Source: Melastoma dodecandrum
Taxonomy: Eukaryota; Streptophyta; Magnoliopsida; Myrtales; Melastomataceae
Direction of reading: 5' to 3'
Assembly (NCBI GenBank): GCA_029817715.1
Contig: JARUPY010000290.1
Coordinates: forward strand, 1,178,001-1,242,000
DNA length: 64,000 nt
Part shown: in pieces, positions 19,780 to 31,885 of the stretch
Layout of the letters: each line of letters begins with the position of its first letter
How positions within the stretch are numbered: position 1 is the first letter of the stretch
Notes under the pieces: model-generated
What the model saw: the letters and a program-made list of their open reading frames with translations, nothing else
What the model was told of the DNA's origin: nothing
Databases searched by the model: none
Position numbers and translations under genes: made by a program

Positions 19780-21107
19780 GGTTTTCTCTCATTCTTCCAC
19801 GCTAAATATTAGTCTAGTTTCTCTGAGGGTTGGAATTAGTTTGATCTTTTGGGGATGCTGAGGGATTATTACTTTTGTGGTGCGGCTGATTACAAAATGA
19901 TCTTCTCAGAGCGCTGGCTACATCATGGGGATCATGGAAGTAGATTACAGTATTATGTTCTGGAAATCATCTTGGATTGTCTCATCGCATCAACCATCCC
20001 CTTTTCTGAGCTACTTACTGTGCGAGGTTGCTATCTTTCGTCCGCATTCCGAGCTTAATTCTAGCTGGATAGGGGCTTCCTCCCGGAAAAGCTTGGAAGT
20101 GACTTTATATAAGTCATCATGCTGCTGGTGTTCTTGCATATATCAGTTGCTCGTGAGAACGAAAGTAAGTCTGCATTCAGGTAAGAATCAGAAAGGGTGC
20201 TTGACAAGAAGGGGTAATATGGTGTGGGGTGGGACAGATTCCGGTAATTCTGAACCATCAATCTCCCGGTCGGTTGCCATTTATTTCACATGCTGATTGC
20301 CGACCAAGAATAAAGCATAAAGTTAAAGGAGCTTCGGTCTGCACCATATCCTTCGCATCAAGAACGCGTCGATCTTCCCCCGTCGGGCCAAATGGATGTA
20401 GGCGCATCGACAAACTTTCTTCCAAGCACGACCCCGTGCCATGGGATTGTAACCTCAGAGTTACATATGCTTCCTGATGGTAAGATCCGAATTCCAGGAT
20501 CTCAGACCTTGACGTTTTGGAGCTTTGTAATAAATAGTTTGAAAAATATTTCTCCGAAGTTTGATACAAAACTCTAAAGTTTCGACGAATAAGTCGAGAC
20601 TCTTTAGCACCGGACTATTTGACTCAACTAAATACACCGACGGAAATCAGGAAATGAAGGGTTGTGATGGAGGAATTATTATTTATTTCTTTTAAACAAT
20701 AAATATTTTTATTATTTTCTATATTCTTGTACTTACCAATATAAAGTATTTGACATATATGCCTTAATAATTCTAGAATATTTTATAACCTTTTTTTTCC
20801 CACCAAATAAAGACAACAACTACTATTCCTTCTATTTGCAACTAGAATATTTTTTATTTTGAAAATAATATTACTTAAATTTATTTTCTTTTTTTTTTAA
20901 ATAAGATTTATCCCGCCATAGCTTACAATTTCTCCTTATCCTGTAAGTAAAAGAAAAGAAAGAAACAAATCTACGTCCCAAAATAGACTTTGTAATTTAC
21001 CATTTCACCCTTTAACTTCTTCTTCCCTATTTATCCCTCCTCCCTGCTTCATCAGACATACTACTAACACAACTCACTGTCAGCATCGATATAACATATC
21101 TTCAACC
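19780..21107. other. Intergenic region upstream of the NPF gene
   Basis: The first 500 or so bases may be 3' untranslated sequence of the SEC15-like gene and its flank. Bases 20640-21000 are AT-rich. Near 21020-21060 there is a pyrimidine-rich stretch with a TATTTAT word about 80 bases before the NPF start codon, a possible core promoter. No other gene recognised. Confidence 0.4.
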
Positions 21108-23185
21108 ATGGCCCCAAACTCCCAAAACCACCATGACGCCGACCTCCCCTCCCCGGAGGGCAAGCCGAGGAAGCTCGGAGGGGCCAAAACAATGCCCTTC
21201 ATTCTCGGTAAAACGCATAACCCTTCCTCCCCCCACGGTGATCGGTTACGTTACTGATAGGTTGGTGCTCAATCCTGGGTTTTTCCCGTTGTGTTGCGGC
21301 ATGCAGCGAATGAGATTTGCGAGAGATTCGCGACGGTCGGGTTTCACGCCAACATGATTACATACCTCACCCGGGAGATGAACATGCCGATGGTGGCGGC
21401 GTCGAACACGGTCACCAATTTCGCGGGGACAGCGAGCTTCACCCCTCTGTTTGGGGCGCTGCTCGCCGATTCGTACTTAGGCCGCTTCTGGACCATCCTC
21501 TTTGGCACCACTATATACGAGCTGGTCTGTTCCTCTTTTCTTACTCCTTTCTAGAGGTTCCATGAAAATTTTCGTACATTGTTTTTGTTCATTTTCAATT
21601 TAATTCCGGGGATCATAATCTAATCCTTAATAGAGAAATATACACAGGGATTGATGAGCATCACCACTTCAGCAATACTCCCGTCATTACGGCCGCCACC
21701 ATGTCCGTCCCAGGCGAACTGCCAGGAGGCGTCGATGACCCAGTTATGGGTACTCTACATATCCCTACTGTTAGCCGCACTCGGAACCGGCGGGATCCGT
21801 CCCTGCGTCGTGACCTTTGCAGCTGACCAGTTCGACATGAGCAAGGAAAAAGTCGAGAAGAGGAAGTGGAACCTCTTTAACTGGTACTACTTCAGCATGG
21901 GAATGGCCACCCTGGCAGCCCTCACCGTCGTTGTCTACATACAAGAGAAAATTGGTTGGGGATGGGGACTCGCGATCCCCACCATCATGATGGCGCTCTC
22001 CGCAGCGGCATTCGTGATTGGGTCACGCCATTATGTCAAGCTGAAGCCTGGCGGGAGCCCGCTGACCCGGGTGGCCCAGGTGATCGTCGCGGCCGTGAGG
22101 AAGAGGAAGGTTGCCTTACCAGATGACCCGGGGATGCTGTACGTCAATGAGGAACTCGATAGGGAAATATCCGTACAGGGAAAGCTCCTCCACTCCAAAG
22201 AATTCAAGTACGAATGCTACCGTGTGCTCGATTGATCATGATATCATTCCTGCAATCACATTTATACAGCGATTGTGCTATGTTTCTTAGGTGGCTGGAC
22301 AAGGCCGCCACGAGAACCGATGGAGATAGAGCAATGGCCTTGACAATGCCGAACCTGTGGAGGTTGAACACCGTTCACCGGGTCGAGGAGCTGAAGTGCA
22401 TCGTAAGAATGCTACCAATATGGGCTGCGGGAATCCTCCTGGTGACGTCATCATCTCACCAGCACAGCTTCACAATCATTCAGGCACAGACCATGGACCG
22501 CCATCTCTCCCCGTCCTTTGAGATCCCGCCTGCGAGCCTCTCCATCTTCTCGATCATTACCATACTCTGTGGTGTTGTCATCTACGAGCGCATTTTCGTT
22601 CCTTTCGTCCGCCACTTCACCAAGAATCCAACAGGGATCACATGCCTACAGCGTATGGGGATTGGGTACGCTATCAGCATCCTCATGACCCTTGTCTCAT
22701 CCTTCGTAGAGATCAAGCGGAAGGAGGCCGCGGCAGCCCATGGGCTGCTGGATATGCCGAAGGCTGTGATCCCCATCAGTGTGTTCTGGCTGGTTCCCCA
22801 GTTCTGCCTCCACGGGCTATCCGAGGTATTCATGATGGTAGGGCACCTCGAATTCCTCTACGACCAGTCCCCGGAGAGCATGAGGAGCACAGCCGTAGCC
22901 CTGTATTGGGCTTCAATCTCGATTGGGAACTACATAGGAACATTCGTGGTGAGCATGGTACACAAGTACACAGGAGAGCACGGCGGACATGGGAACTGGC
23001 TGCCAAACCGTAACCTCAACAGGGGGAGATTAGAGTACTATTACTGGCTCATTAGTGGAATCCAGGCGGTAAACCTGGTTTATTTCGTGATCATGGCGTC
23101 TATATACACCCAAAAGCCGTTGGAGGAGATCATGGTCAGATACACCGAGGATGGTGATAGAATTCGGACGCAGCGGAAGCAGTAA
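21108..23185 (+). CDS. NRT1/PTR family (NPF) transporter, NPF3.1-like
   Basis: Four exons with GT..AG borders, 21108-21207, 21307-21524, 21648-22207 and 22291-23185, give about 590 residues, a normal NPF length; introns are 99, 123 and 83 bases. The ExxER proton-coupling motif is EICER, directly after the first intron (FILANEICERF). Other family blocks follow: NFAGTASFTPLFGALLADSYLGRFW, GTGGIRPCVVTFAADQF, NWYYFSMG, then STVHRVEELKCIVRM after the central loop, and PESMRSTAVALYWASISIGNYIGTF near the end. Twelve membrane helices are expected. Wording is closest to NPF3 members as I recall them. NPF proteins are proton-coupled plasma or vacuolar membrane carriers for nitrate, nitrite, peptides or hormones such as gibberellin; the substrate cannot be read from sequence. 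Confidence 0.93.
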
Positions 23186-25936
23186 AAATAAATTTTCGAG
23201 TCCAAAATAACAATATCATTGCTACGTATAATATATTTGAGATAAAGCTACCTGAAAAACTTACCCAGAAAACGTACCTCGAAATTTTCGGTAAACCAAA
23301 CGTAGTTGACGAACGAACAAGAGCTCAACGCGTGACTCCTCTAGTGGTATTCACGAGCATACGATCACGAACAGTTGACGATCCGGTAGGTGCTAGCCTC
23401 TTGGATCGACGAAGGAAAAACCTCTCAAAAGCAATATTTCTCCGAAATTTAATTTTTCTCTCTCGCACACTCTCGGTTTTTTTTTATTTCTTTTATAAAA
23501 ACCAAGTCCGTATCAAATATTATAATCAATTACAAATCTTAACAAAATTCTAATAATAAAAGAAACTAATCAAATAAATGATTTTATTTGAAGATTTATT
23601 AATGGTAAATAATACATACACTTGGATAATCTATTCCAAACGTGTATGATTAAAATGATCAAATAAATAATCTAATATTATTTTATCATTTAAATAATTA
23701 TTTCGGAAAATTAACTCAATATCCAAATAATCAATAATTTGAATAACATTTAACTATCACTAAATTAAATGCCATTCTATTTCAAGGTTAACATAAATTG
23801 ACCCGAATAAATCAATATTTGATCTTGCTCAATATTTACTTTCAATATTTAAGAATAAATTAATCATCCAATTAATTATAATTCTGATATAATATTTAGT
23901 ATCCACTAAATAATAAATGTTCGTGTCGACATGCTATGTGTGCGACCCTCTAGGTCCTATATACGAAGGTAATGTAAATCCATACACAAACTAAGGTAAC
24001 CGTCTAGTAACAGTTTTAGTCATCCAACGTGTTAGGATAATGATGATAAATCATAAACCATTATGAACCGATTACTGAGTAATTCAATATCTTCATCTAA
24101 CCGAAATCTCAATTAGTTCGGCACAAAATACATCATCACTAAACTAATTGTTTTACTCGATTATCAAGATATAATAGACTCATTTGAAAGTAAAACATTC
24201 TTCCCATGGCCAGAGATTTTCGAGTCACTAATATCTCTATCAAGTGGCCTAAATGTCAATTCTCTAATCCAAAAGAGCGATGAATCCTATATTGACTCAA
24301 CACTATTCTCTCTACGCCTTGTCACACATACAACAATCGTATTACTCACAATCCGGTTAAAAAGTGCTTTTAACGACGTCAAAGTGCACAAACTCCACTT
24401 ATAGAATAAATGAAGGTCTCAAGTCAAAAGATCAGTTACACTCGTCAATAAAGATGATTGACCAATGATGTTCAATATGTGGTGTCCTCTTAAACAGGTT
24501 GTGTCCAGTATCTCTAATATCAGGGTACCCCTAAGTATAACTTGGATACACTATCCCTCGATCTATCTTGACCTCAGTTATACTTAGTGATAATCTAGAT
24601 GTCCATGTCCCTACTAAACATCTATCCGATCACGGATTATTTCAGATTAATATACTCATTAATCTGCGGGACTTTATCATTAATAATTTTACGTGCAGAA
24701 AAGTAAAATAATCAATGACAAATACTTGACTTTATTAATTATTTATCCACAAATATAATAAAGTGTCTTGGCGCACATACCAACATAGGGGAAGGTCAAG
24801 GATGAGCCCGGTGAATTGCTGAAGGCTTAATGTTCAGGAATGAAGGTTCGTAGCAATCCTTTATGCTGCCTGCCTGGGTCATGCTATCTGCTTTACCGAG
24901 ATGATTACGAGTGAATCTTTACCTCGAGATTAGACAAAACCACATGGATGTGAACATATTAGCGGGACTAAACTAAGGATGTCTGTCAGACACATCGATA
25001 AAATTACCGAAAGCCTGTTATAAGAAGGCACAATCTGCTCAGGCCTCTCAAAAGGCAGACTCAGCTGCTGTGGTGGTGTATCGGTATCCCCATCTATTTT
25101 CGACCGAAGGAACCTGTTCTGTTCAGTATTTGTCTGAAATACATGGAGAGAAGACGGGCAAGCAAGCAGCTTGGCCTATGGCGGCCACCTGAGGTACTAA
25201 GTTATGGGACGTTCATTCAGTGAGGATAAATCAAACTCACGTTGCTCTCGCCGGGTGGAGTTGGGGGGGGGGGGGGGGGGGGGGGCGGGGACCATTTGCG
25301 ACCAATCGCATCAGTTCGTGATGCTCTGAATAGCATAGTTGCGAAATATACGAATGCGGTAGCCGATAACCTCATACCCTGTATCATGTAACGAAACGAT
25401 CACTTCGGGGGTGCGCCGACAGGATGTTGCTACAGAGCTGAGTTCGACTTGTCAATAGAAAAAGGTCACTTATTTGACGACGATTCTTGATTTAGGACCA
25501 TAACTTTGATCAAAGCCTTCTTCGGGAATCAAATCTCGTGACCCGCTGACATCGACGATAAAAAAGAACCAAGACACCAAAGGACAAACTGAGTAGTCCC
25601 ATGCCGTGTTCCATGTCTTCGGCTCTGTTAGAAGCAGCTGCCGTGCAGTAATGAACATATACCTTTTTTCAAGTGAAATCCCAATATTACCCCTCTACTT
25701 TAGTATTCATTACCCATGTATTCCTTTTCACTATGGGCATTTTTGTCCTTACCTCAAAGAAATTAAATAAAAAATCTTTTCAAAATTAAAAATAATTAAT
25801 TAAAAGAAAATTACATCTCTTTCGTCTTCCTTTCATTTCCATTCGGAGTCCACAGGAGAAATGTTTAAGTCTATCCCTTCGTCCCTTTGCTTATTACCAC
25901 GAATTTTCGTCCCAGAGTCTTAATCTTGTCTAAACA
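23186..25936. other. Intergenic region between NPF and CYP94 genes
   Basis: Contains a probable solo LTR (about 23391-24785), then about 1.1 kb of unassigned unique-looking DNA. A homopolymer of 23 G (25263-25285), followed by CGGGG, stands within it. Short open frames at 25470-25658 (minus) are not recognisable. The CYP94 promoter must lie within 25640-25936, which is AT-rich; no clear TATA box chosen. Confidence 0.4.
23391..24785 (-). mobile_element. Probable solo LTR
   Basis: The right end on the minus strand reads TGTTGGTATG and the left end finishes GGCTAGCA, giving TG...CA termini. TAGG stands on both outer sides (23387-23390 and 24786-24789), a possible 4-bp target duplication. The body is AT-rich, non-coding and LTR-like. 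No retrotransposon gene or second copy is next to it, suggesting recombination to a single LTR. The left boundary is uncertain and may lie further left. Confidence 0.4.
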
Positions 25937-27487
25937 ATGGAACTACTCCCCATCCTTATCATCATCTTCCTCCCTATACTGGCCTTGCTATCCTACGCTG
26001 TCGCCGCGCGAGAACCCTCCCCTGAATATGGCTTCAAGATCTACCCCATCGTTGGTGCCCTTCCTGAGTTCCTCCTCAATCGCCATCGGTTCCTTGATTG
26101 GATGACTTCTGTCCTCTGCAGGACGCCTACTTATACAGCTGTATTCCGTCGCCCAGGGAAGGTCCACGGCGTCATCACGGCCAACCCGGCTGTTGTCGAG
26201 TACGTGCTCAAGTCGAACTTCCAGAATTACCCCAAGGGTGACCGGTTCACGGAACGGCTCCGCGACTTCCTGGGCGATGGGATCTTCAACTCCGACGGTG
26301 ATCTCTGGAGGATCCAGCGGAAGACAGCCTCATATGAATTCAGCACCCGGTCTCTTCGTCACTTTGCGATGCACAACGTTACTGTCGAGATGGAGACCCG
26401 CCTCGTCCCGGCCCTCTCCAGGGCTTATGAATCGGGCCAGGCTATTGACATCCAAGACGCCCTCGAAAGGTTTGCGTTCGACAACATATGCAAGCTCGCG
26501 TTCGGCGTTGACCCTCGGTGCCTTGCCGGGGATGCTGATTCTGAGAGTGAATTCATGCACGCGTTTGAAGATGCTGCACAGATCAGCTCAGAGAGGTTCT
26601 TGGAGGCATTCCCCTTTTTTTACAAAGTTAAGAGGTTCCTCAATGTTGGATCAGAGCGGCGGCTCAGGGATTCGATAGCAAAGGTGCACGCATTCGCGGA
26701 TGAGATCGTGCGTTCAAGGCTGGAGGAGAAATCGGATAGAGCCAAAGAAGATCTGCTCTCAAGGTTCATAAAAGCGAGCGAAAGCGAGGGCGATTCTTCT
26801 GGTTCACCAGAATTCCTCCGAGACATTATAATCAGCTTCATTCTAGCTGGACGAGACACGACATCGTCGGCCCTCACGTACTTCTTCTGGCTGCTGTCCA
26901 AGAACCATCATGTGGAAAAGAAGATCCTGGAAGAGATCTGCCGAATCCGTTCCGACACAGGAAAGGGAGTGGGCGACCCGTTTGAGCTAGACGAGCTGAG
27001 AGACATGCAGTATCTGCAAGCTGCGATCAGCGAGAGCATGAGGCTGTACCCACCCGTGCCCGTGAACACGAGGGCATGCACAGCTGATGACGTACTTCCG
27101 GACGGGACAAGAATCGGGAAGGGGTGGTTTATTTCGTACGACAACTACGCAATGGGAAGAATGGAGGGGACGTGGGGAAAGGACTGCTGTGAGTACAAGC
27201 CAGAGCGGTGGCTGACGCCAGAGGAGGAAGGGGGGAAGGCACGGGTGAGTTGTAGGCAGGAGAGCCCGTTCAAGTACGCCGTGTTCCATGGGGGACCGAG
27301 GCTGTGTCTGGGGAAGGACCTGGCGTTCATACAGATGAAGTCGATCGCGGCCGCGGTGATGGAGAGGTTCGTGATGGAGGCAGAGGAAGAGGTGGAGTTC
27401 CCTCAGCACTTGCTGTCATTGACGCTGAGGATGAAAGGTGGGCTGAAGGTCAGAGTTAGTCCTAGGAATCGGGGTACGAATTACTAA
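25937..27487 (+). CDS. Cytochrome P450 of the CYP94 family
   Basis: One exon, 516 residues, typical of the intronless CYP94 genes. An N-terminal hydrophobic anchor (residues about 3-24) places it in the ER membrane. P450 landmarks are in order: oxygen-binding I-helix AGRDTT (304-309), K-helix ESMR (366-369), PERW, and the heme loop FHGGPRLCLG (450-459) with the ligand Cys457. The blocks LGDGIFNSDGDLWRIQRK and FNSDG are family-specific. CYP94 enzymes hydroxylate the omega end of fatty acids (CYP94A) or of jasmonoyl-isoleucine (CYP94B/C), inactivating the hormone. Subfamily is not decided here; A or B seems more likely than C. The LTR of a retrotransposon begins 42 bases after the stop, so the transcript must end within or read through that LTR. 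Confidence 0.93.
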   Translation: MELLPILIIIFLPILALLSYAVAAREPSPEYGFKIYPIVGALPEFLLNRHRFLDWMTSVLCRTPTYTAVFRRPGKVHGVITANPAVVEYVLKSNFQNYPKGDRFTERLRDFLGDGIFNSDGDLWRIQRKTASYEFSTRSLRHFAMHNVTVEMETRLVPALSRAYESGQAIDIQDALERFAFDNICKLAFGVDPRCLAGDADSESEFMHAFEDAAQISSERFLEAFPFFYKVKRFLNVGSERRLRDSIAKVHAFADEIVRSRLEEKSDRAKEDLLSRFIKASESEGDSSGSPEFLRDIIISFILAGRDTTSSALTYFFWLLSKNHHVEKKILEEICRIRSDTGKGVGDPFELDELRDMQYLQAAISESMRLYPPVPVNTRACTADDVLPDGTRIGKGWFISYDNYAMGRMEGTWGKDCCEYKPERWLTPEEEGGKARVSCRQESPFKYAVFHGGPRLCLGKDLAFIQMKSIAAAVMERFVMEAEEEVEFPQHLLSLTLRMKGGLKVRVSPRNRGTNY

Positions 27488-27528
27488 TTCCGGTCAGGGC
27501 TTTGCATGCCGGAACTTAAGTAACGTAT

Positions 27529-28598
27529 TGTTCGCGTAGGAAACGGATCACGTCGGAAATATTTGGCAATTGGACTCACAGGGAATTGTATGTGGTCGCC
27601 AGAAAGATGAATTTCAATGATAAATAATACGACTGATTACAAATTCGAAAATTTACAGAAGTAAACGAACGCTTACAGCCATAAAAAATGAATGGAAACG
27701 GGGGTAGGGATGACGGAGGCGGTGTAGACTCGCTGTTGAAGGTGCGACTGGAGATGACGTCACTGCTGACGCTGTAGACTCGTTGTCGCGAGACGCGGGC
27801 CTGGTGCTGACGTCACTGCTGACGTTGTAGACTTGGTGCAGTGCGATGTAGACTTACGCCTCGTGGAGCAAAGTCTGGTGGATGTCGGGTGCGGATGTCA
27901 AGGCTTCGGATGAACACCTTGGTGGCGGAGATGCAGGCGGAGGATGATCGTCGGAATTACGGTCGCTCGTCCCGACGGTGGAGGCGATGGTGGAAGCTGG
28001 GTGTCGCGACTACGGTTGCTCGTCTCGACGATGGAAGCGCTGGCGGAAGGTTGATCAACGGAGCTACGGTTGCTCACTCCGCTGTTGAAAGGATGACCCA
28101 ATAACCCAGGCCGGGGTATCTACTAAACTAAGGGTGACGAGCAATGCAAAGCTTGTGTTTGGCTGATTGATCGTGTTTTTTCTAAGAAGAGTCTGTTCCC
28201 CTTTTATACTAAATCTCAATAGATCTTTGTACGCTGCACACGTCCCGAAAAAATCCCTTGAATCATGGCTCGATCTTAACTTCTCTCCAAGGATCTCGGA
28301 GTTTGTTTTCCTTAGAGATTCCCCTAACCTCCTCTTAGGGAGATCGTGTGCGGGGCGTGTCCAGATGAGTTGTAGACTTAGCCCACGCTCATATTTTAAA
28401 AGGAGTTTTAGATTTAAGCTGTTATGCGCTGATATTTTGGCTCAGTCGATGGGCTATAGGCTTATCACAGGCCCAGGGTACCTTATAGCGCTAACATGTT
28501 GATGCGAGCTGTAGACTTAGCTCGAGCCCGCATCTTATATTGGGCTTTCCTGGGCCTGTAGACTTAGCATAGGCCCAAGATATTCCATAGTGTCAAAA
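27529..28598 (-). repeat. 3' LTR of the Tat-type element
   Basis: Direct repeat of 39315-40382, 1,070 bases, beginning TGTTCGCGTAGG on the + strand. The inner edge ends TGTCAAAA against TGTCAACA in the other copy. A purine tract on the minus strand (complement of about 28602-28617) abuts it as the polypurine tract. It contains two TGACGTCA palindromes near 27754 and 27807 and seven TGTAGACT words. Confidence 0.92.
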
Positions 28599-28773
28599 TA
28601 AGCCTCCCTCTTTTTGCTGAGGTGACTTCTGTTACCTAAGCATAGTTGCCTTGATTTAAAAGGAAAACGTTTCGTTTCCCTCATTTCACTTGCGACATAC
28701 GTATCTTTTCCTTGCAGACTTGCTCCTTACGAAATCCTAGCCTTCTTCTCAGGAAAAAACCTTTTCTCCGATC

Positions 28774-31758
28774 ATGTCGAAGCTTACTTCTTTCCAGTGG
28801 CATTAGCAATGCGCCGGCCCTTCTGGCGTTGTTCGGACCCCAGACGGCAAAGGCCTAACTCTGGGTCCTGTACTTGACCCTGCGCTTCTCCCGGACCCCA
28901 TTCCTTATGAATATCTCATCACAGAGCACCAAATCCCTATCTGCCGGGAGGGCTTCATCGACCCATTCGGCTGGGAGAAGAAGAGCGGCTTCCTGTGTTT
29001 CCCTTCTGTGGAGAAAACCCTAGTACGGGAGTGGTTCTCCCGTTGGCAAGAAAAGTTGGAGAGCAAGCTGAGAGTTTGCGGGATATGGGCCTTCCTAAAG
29101 ATTTCTTTGGTCGCCAAGCATTGCGACCCACAGGTATGCGCCAGCCTCCTCCCCTTTTGGAATAGTTCAGTCAACTGCTTTTACTTTCCAGAAGGCCCGA
29201 TGACTATCACATTGGAGGATATTTACTTCTTGACGGGTAGTTATGTGGCTGGGACTCCCGTCCGCTTCCATCCTTTGGATAGTGACCATAGTCCATCAGG
29301 GATGCTCCAGATTCTGGATACAGCAACGAGGCACCTCCAATTACTCAGAGGCCGCCCTCTTTCTGCTTGGGGAAAGGTTGAAGAAGTGAAATTCTTCAGT
29401 GTGTGGCTAAGCAAGTACGTGTTTTGCTTTCCTGGCAAGAGGGTGCCAAAAATGGTCTACGGGATTGCCAATTTTCTGAGCAATGCTTCCAGCAAGGTAG
29501 CCTGGGCGCCCTTTTTATTGGGTCTTATCTACCAGGGCTTATATAGGAATAGCTCTTGTACGAGTCCTTTTCCCAAGTATCCAGCTGGTGGCCTTCTTTG
29601 GCTCGTGCATCTATGGGCTTGCACATGGATGCCAGGACTTACAGGCTACCAGATGCCTTCTGGCGCCATCAAGGTTGACTGTTATGGGACGCATATGCTA
29701 GAGGCCTGCTGCCATAACAGGAACCAGTGGTTGCATGCCTCGATGACAGGGCACATGAAGCACATCATCGACGCTGGACGAGGAGAACGCCGCAACTGGG
29801 CTCCGTTTCCCAACAGCCACCCTGTTATCAAGCGCCGGAAGAAGCTGGTGTCGAGTATATACTGGGATTCTGTGTTGACTAGCAGGGACCTAGTATGCGC
29901 CACGGAGTCAGGCTTTGGTTTTGAAGTCTACAATCCCCAGCTCTGCGCAAGGCAACTGGGTTTCATTCAAAGCCCTGCAGTCCCCTTCTCCAACACTTTC
30001 AATGTCCCTTTCCATATTAGGAATAGCTACCTCCTTTCAAAGGATTCTCTTCAGGCCTCCCTGGTCCTCTTATCGCAGAAGGCAGAGCTTCAACATATGG
30101 AGTTTCCCCTTGAGAGCACTCCAATTTATGCTACTGAAACTTTCTCCATCCAGTGGGCGCTCACTTTTGGAGCTCTTCGCGAAGGAATGACTTTCTTCAA
30201 GACTTCTACTGAACCGGACCTTTATCTGTCTGCTGACATGATGCTGAAGGCTGGTCAGAAGCTTATCACTGGTAAAGGAAGCTTTATACATTTTAAAGAG
30301 TTTTCGTATCCCTGTTATTGGAGTATCTCCTTTTAATCTTTATGGTTGTGATTACAGATTCTGGAGATTCCTCCTCTGAGGGGAGCCCCCCTCCCCAGGC
30401 TAGTCGCTCGACTCGACGACAACAGCCTTCTACCATCAAAGGCAAAAAACCTAAAGTCGAGGGGCAGCCCTCGGGGAAACTTGGGAAGCGCAAACGCGGG
30501 GCTATATCCTCGCCATCTTCTGGCTCGGAGGACATCCCAATATCGAAGTTACTGAGGCACGCTCAGCCGATCTCCCGGGGGTGTCCGGTTCTGGGACTCC
30601 AAGGTAATTATTGGCTCAGTCTACGAGTCCCCTGTAGAATTTCCTCTAATCCTTTTGAGAAGCAAGAACACTCACTGATTCTTATGGTGTTTGGCTTTCT
30701 TTTAGACAAGAGATGATGGCTCTGGTGCCTGTAGTTTCTCTTGCGCCAGAGACTACAATAGTGCCCGTAGATGAGGTCAGTCTCTTTCTATTAACGTTTT
30801 CGTCCCCTGTTTTGGTTTTTAACACTTAACATGTTTTCTTAATTCGCAGGATATCCCTGTTTCTAGCCCTCCAATCCTGACACTTGGGGAGGAGGATGTT
30901 GTTATTGATGTAGAGGCTGCAACACCGGAGGAAACAGGCGCTCCTGAAGTCAACCCATCTGTTGCTGCAGCGTCAATGTCGACGACGGCAGAAGCTGCAT
31001 TTTCAGAGGAGGTTGGTACCTTGGGAGCCAATCTTGATGATGTCGCACAACCTACTGCAGCAGAAGCTGTACATTTCTCCTCCCCACCATCAAGTGTACC
31101 TGCTGGAGAGGGTACCTCAAGTGTGCCTACTGGAGAGGGTACCTCGGGCTGTCTCAGCGCCTATGAGCAGCTAGTGCGACACGTAGATCGTATCGGGGAT
31201 CTTCTCCTTCTTGACAAGTTTTCTGAGGCTCAATTTAGGGAACTTCAGGATCTGGTCGACGAAGTGGAACGCTCCCCGGCGGCCAACATCCAGATGCAGG
31301 CTGCTTGCGAAGACTTCCGGGCGCAATTCTGGACTGAATGGACAGCTTACCAAGCGGATTTTCAAGCGCTTGATGACACTACGTCCAGGATTGCCCAAAA
31401 ACTTCAAGCTCAGGAGGAAGAGGCAGCCGACATCAAGCTACTCGAGGGTCAACGGGATGAATTATCTTCCCAGCTTTCACAGGTGCAGAAAAAGATTAAA
31501 GAACTCTTGGGCTATGAGGCTGATCTGAAAGATCGGATCAGCACCATCGGCTCCCTGCTCGAAAACCGCCCTATCCAAGCCTCTGCTCAGCAACATCAAG
31601 ACGAGCTAAAGTCCTGGTATCGCCAGCAGAACGAGCTTACCATGAAGCGGACCCGTGCCAAGGTTCTTACATTTTTGTTTGTGAAGGCTGTTAGTTCATT
31701 ACCACAGTCCGGCACTAGGACATTGTATTTACGAGACTTTATGCATAGAAGAATTTAA
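28774..31758 (+). CDS. Plant mobile domain (PMD) protein with C-terminal coiled coil, inside the retrotransposon and antisense to it
   Basis: The ATG at 28774 begins a frame that runs to 30271 apart from one TAG at 28804-28806. A proposed splice pattern is 28774-30271, 30358-30603, 30711-30775 and 30850 to the stop at 31758; the third exon's acceptor is the least sure. Exon 1 is an aminotransferase-like plant mobile domain (FLKISLVAKHC, MTITLEDIYFLTG, KMVYGIANFLSNASSKVAWAPF). Exon 2 is Ser/Pro/Lys-rich with KRKRG, a possible nuclear signal. The last exon has a Glu/Gln-rich coiled coil (about 31200-31670). PMD proteins of plants (MAIL1/MAIN relatives) act in transposon silencing and genome stability; retroelement-borne PMDs are known. 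Intact splice sites suggest expression of its own, but the early TAG would block translation from the first ATG. Confidence 0.75.
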
Positions 31759-31885
31759 TGTTAAGCGGAGTTACCCTTCTTAGGTGACCTGCATTTCTAT
31801 TTTCTTGCAAGCTTTTGTTTTCACTTATTCGCTGTAGACAATATTCTGCGTGCGCACTCATAGGTCTACAGCTGTGTAGACGCCC

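Noticed and set aside
26987..27409. A 140-residue minus-strand open frame in the CYP94 gene
   Set aside because: Antisense of P450 coding sequence; no independent signal.
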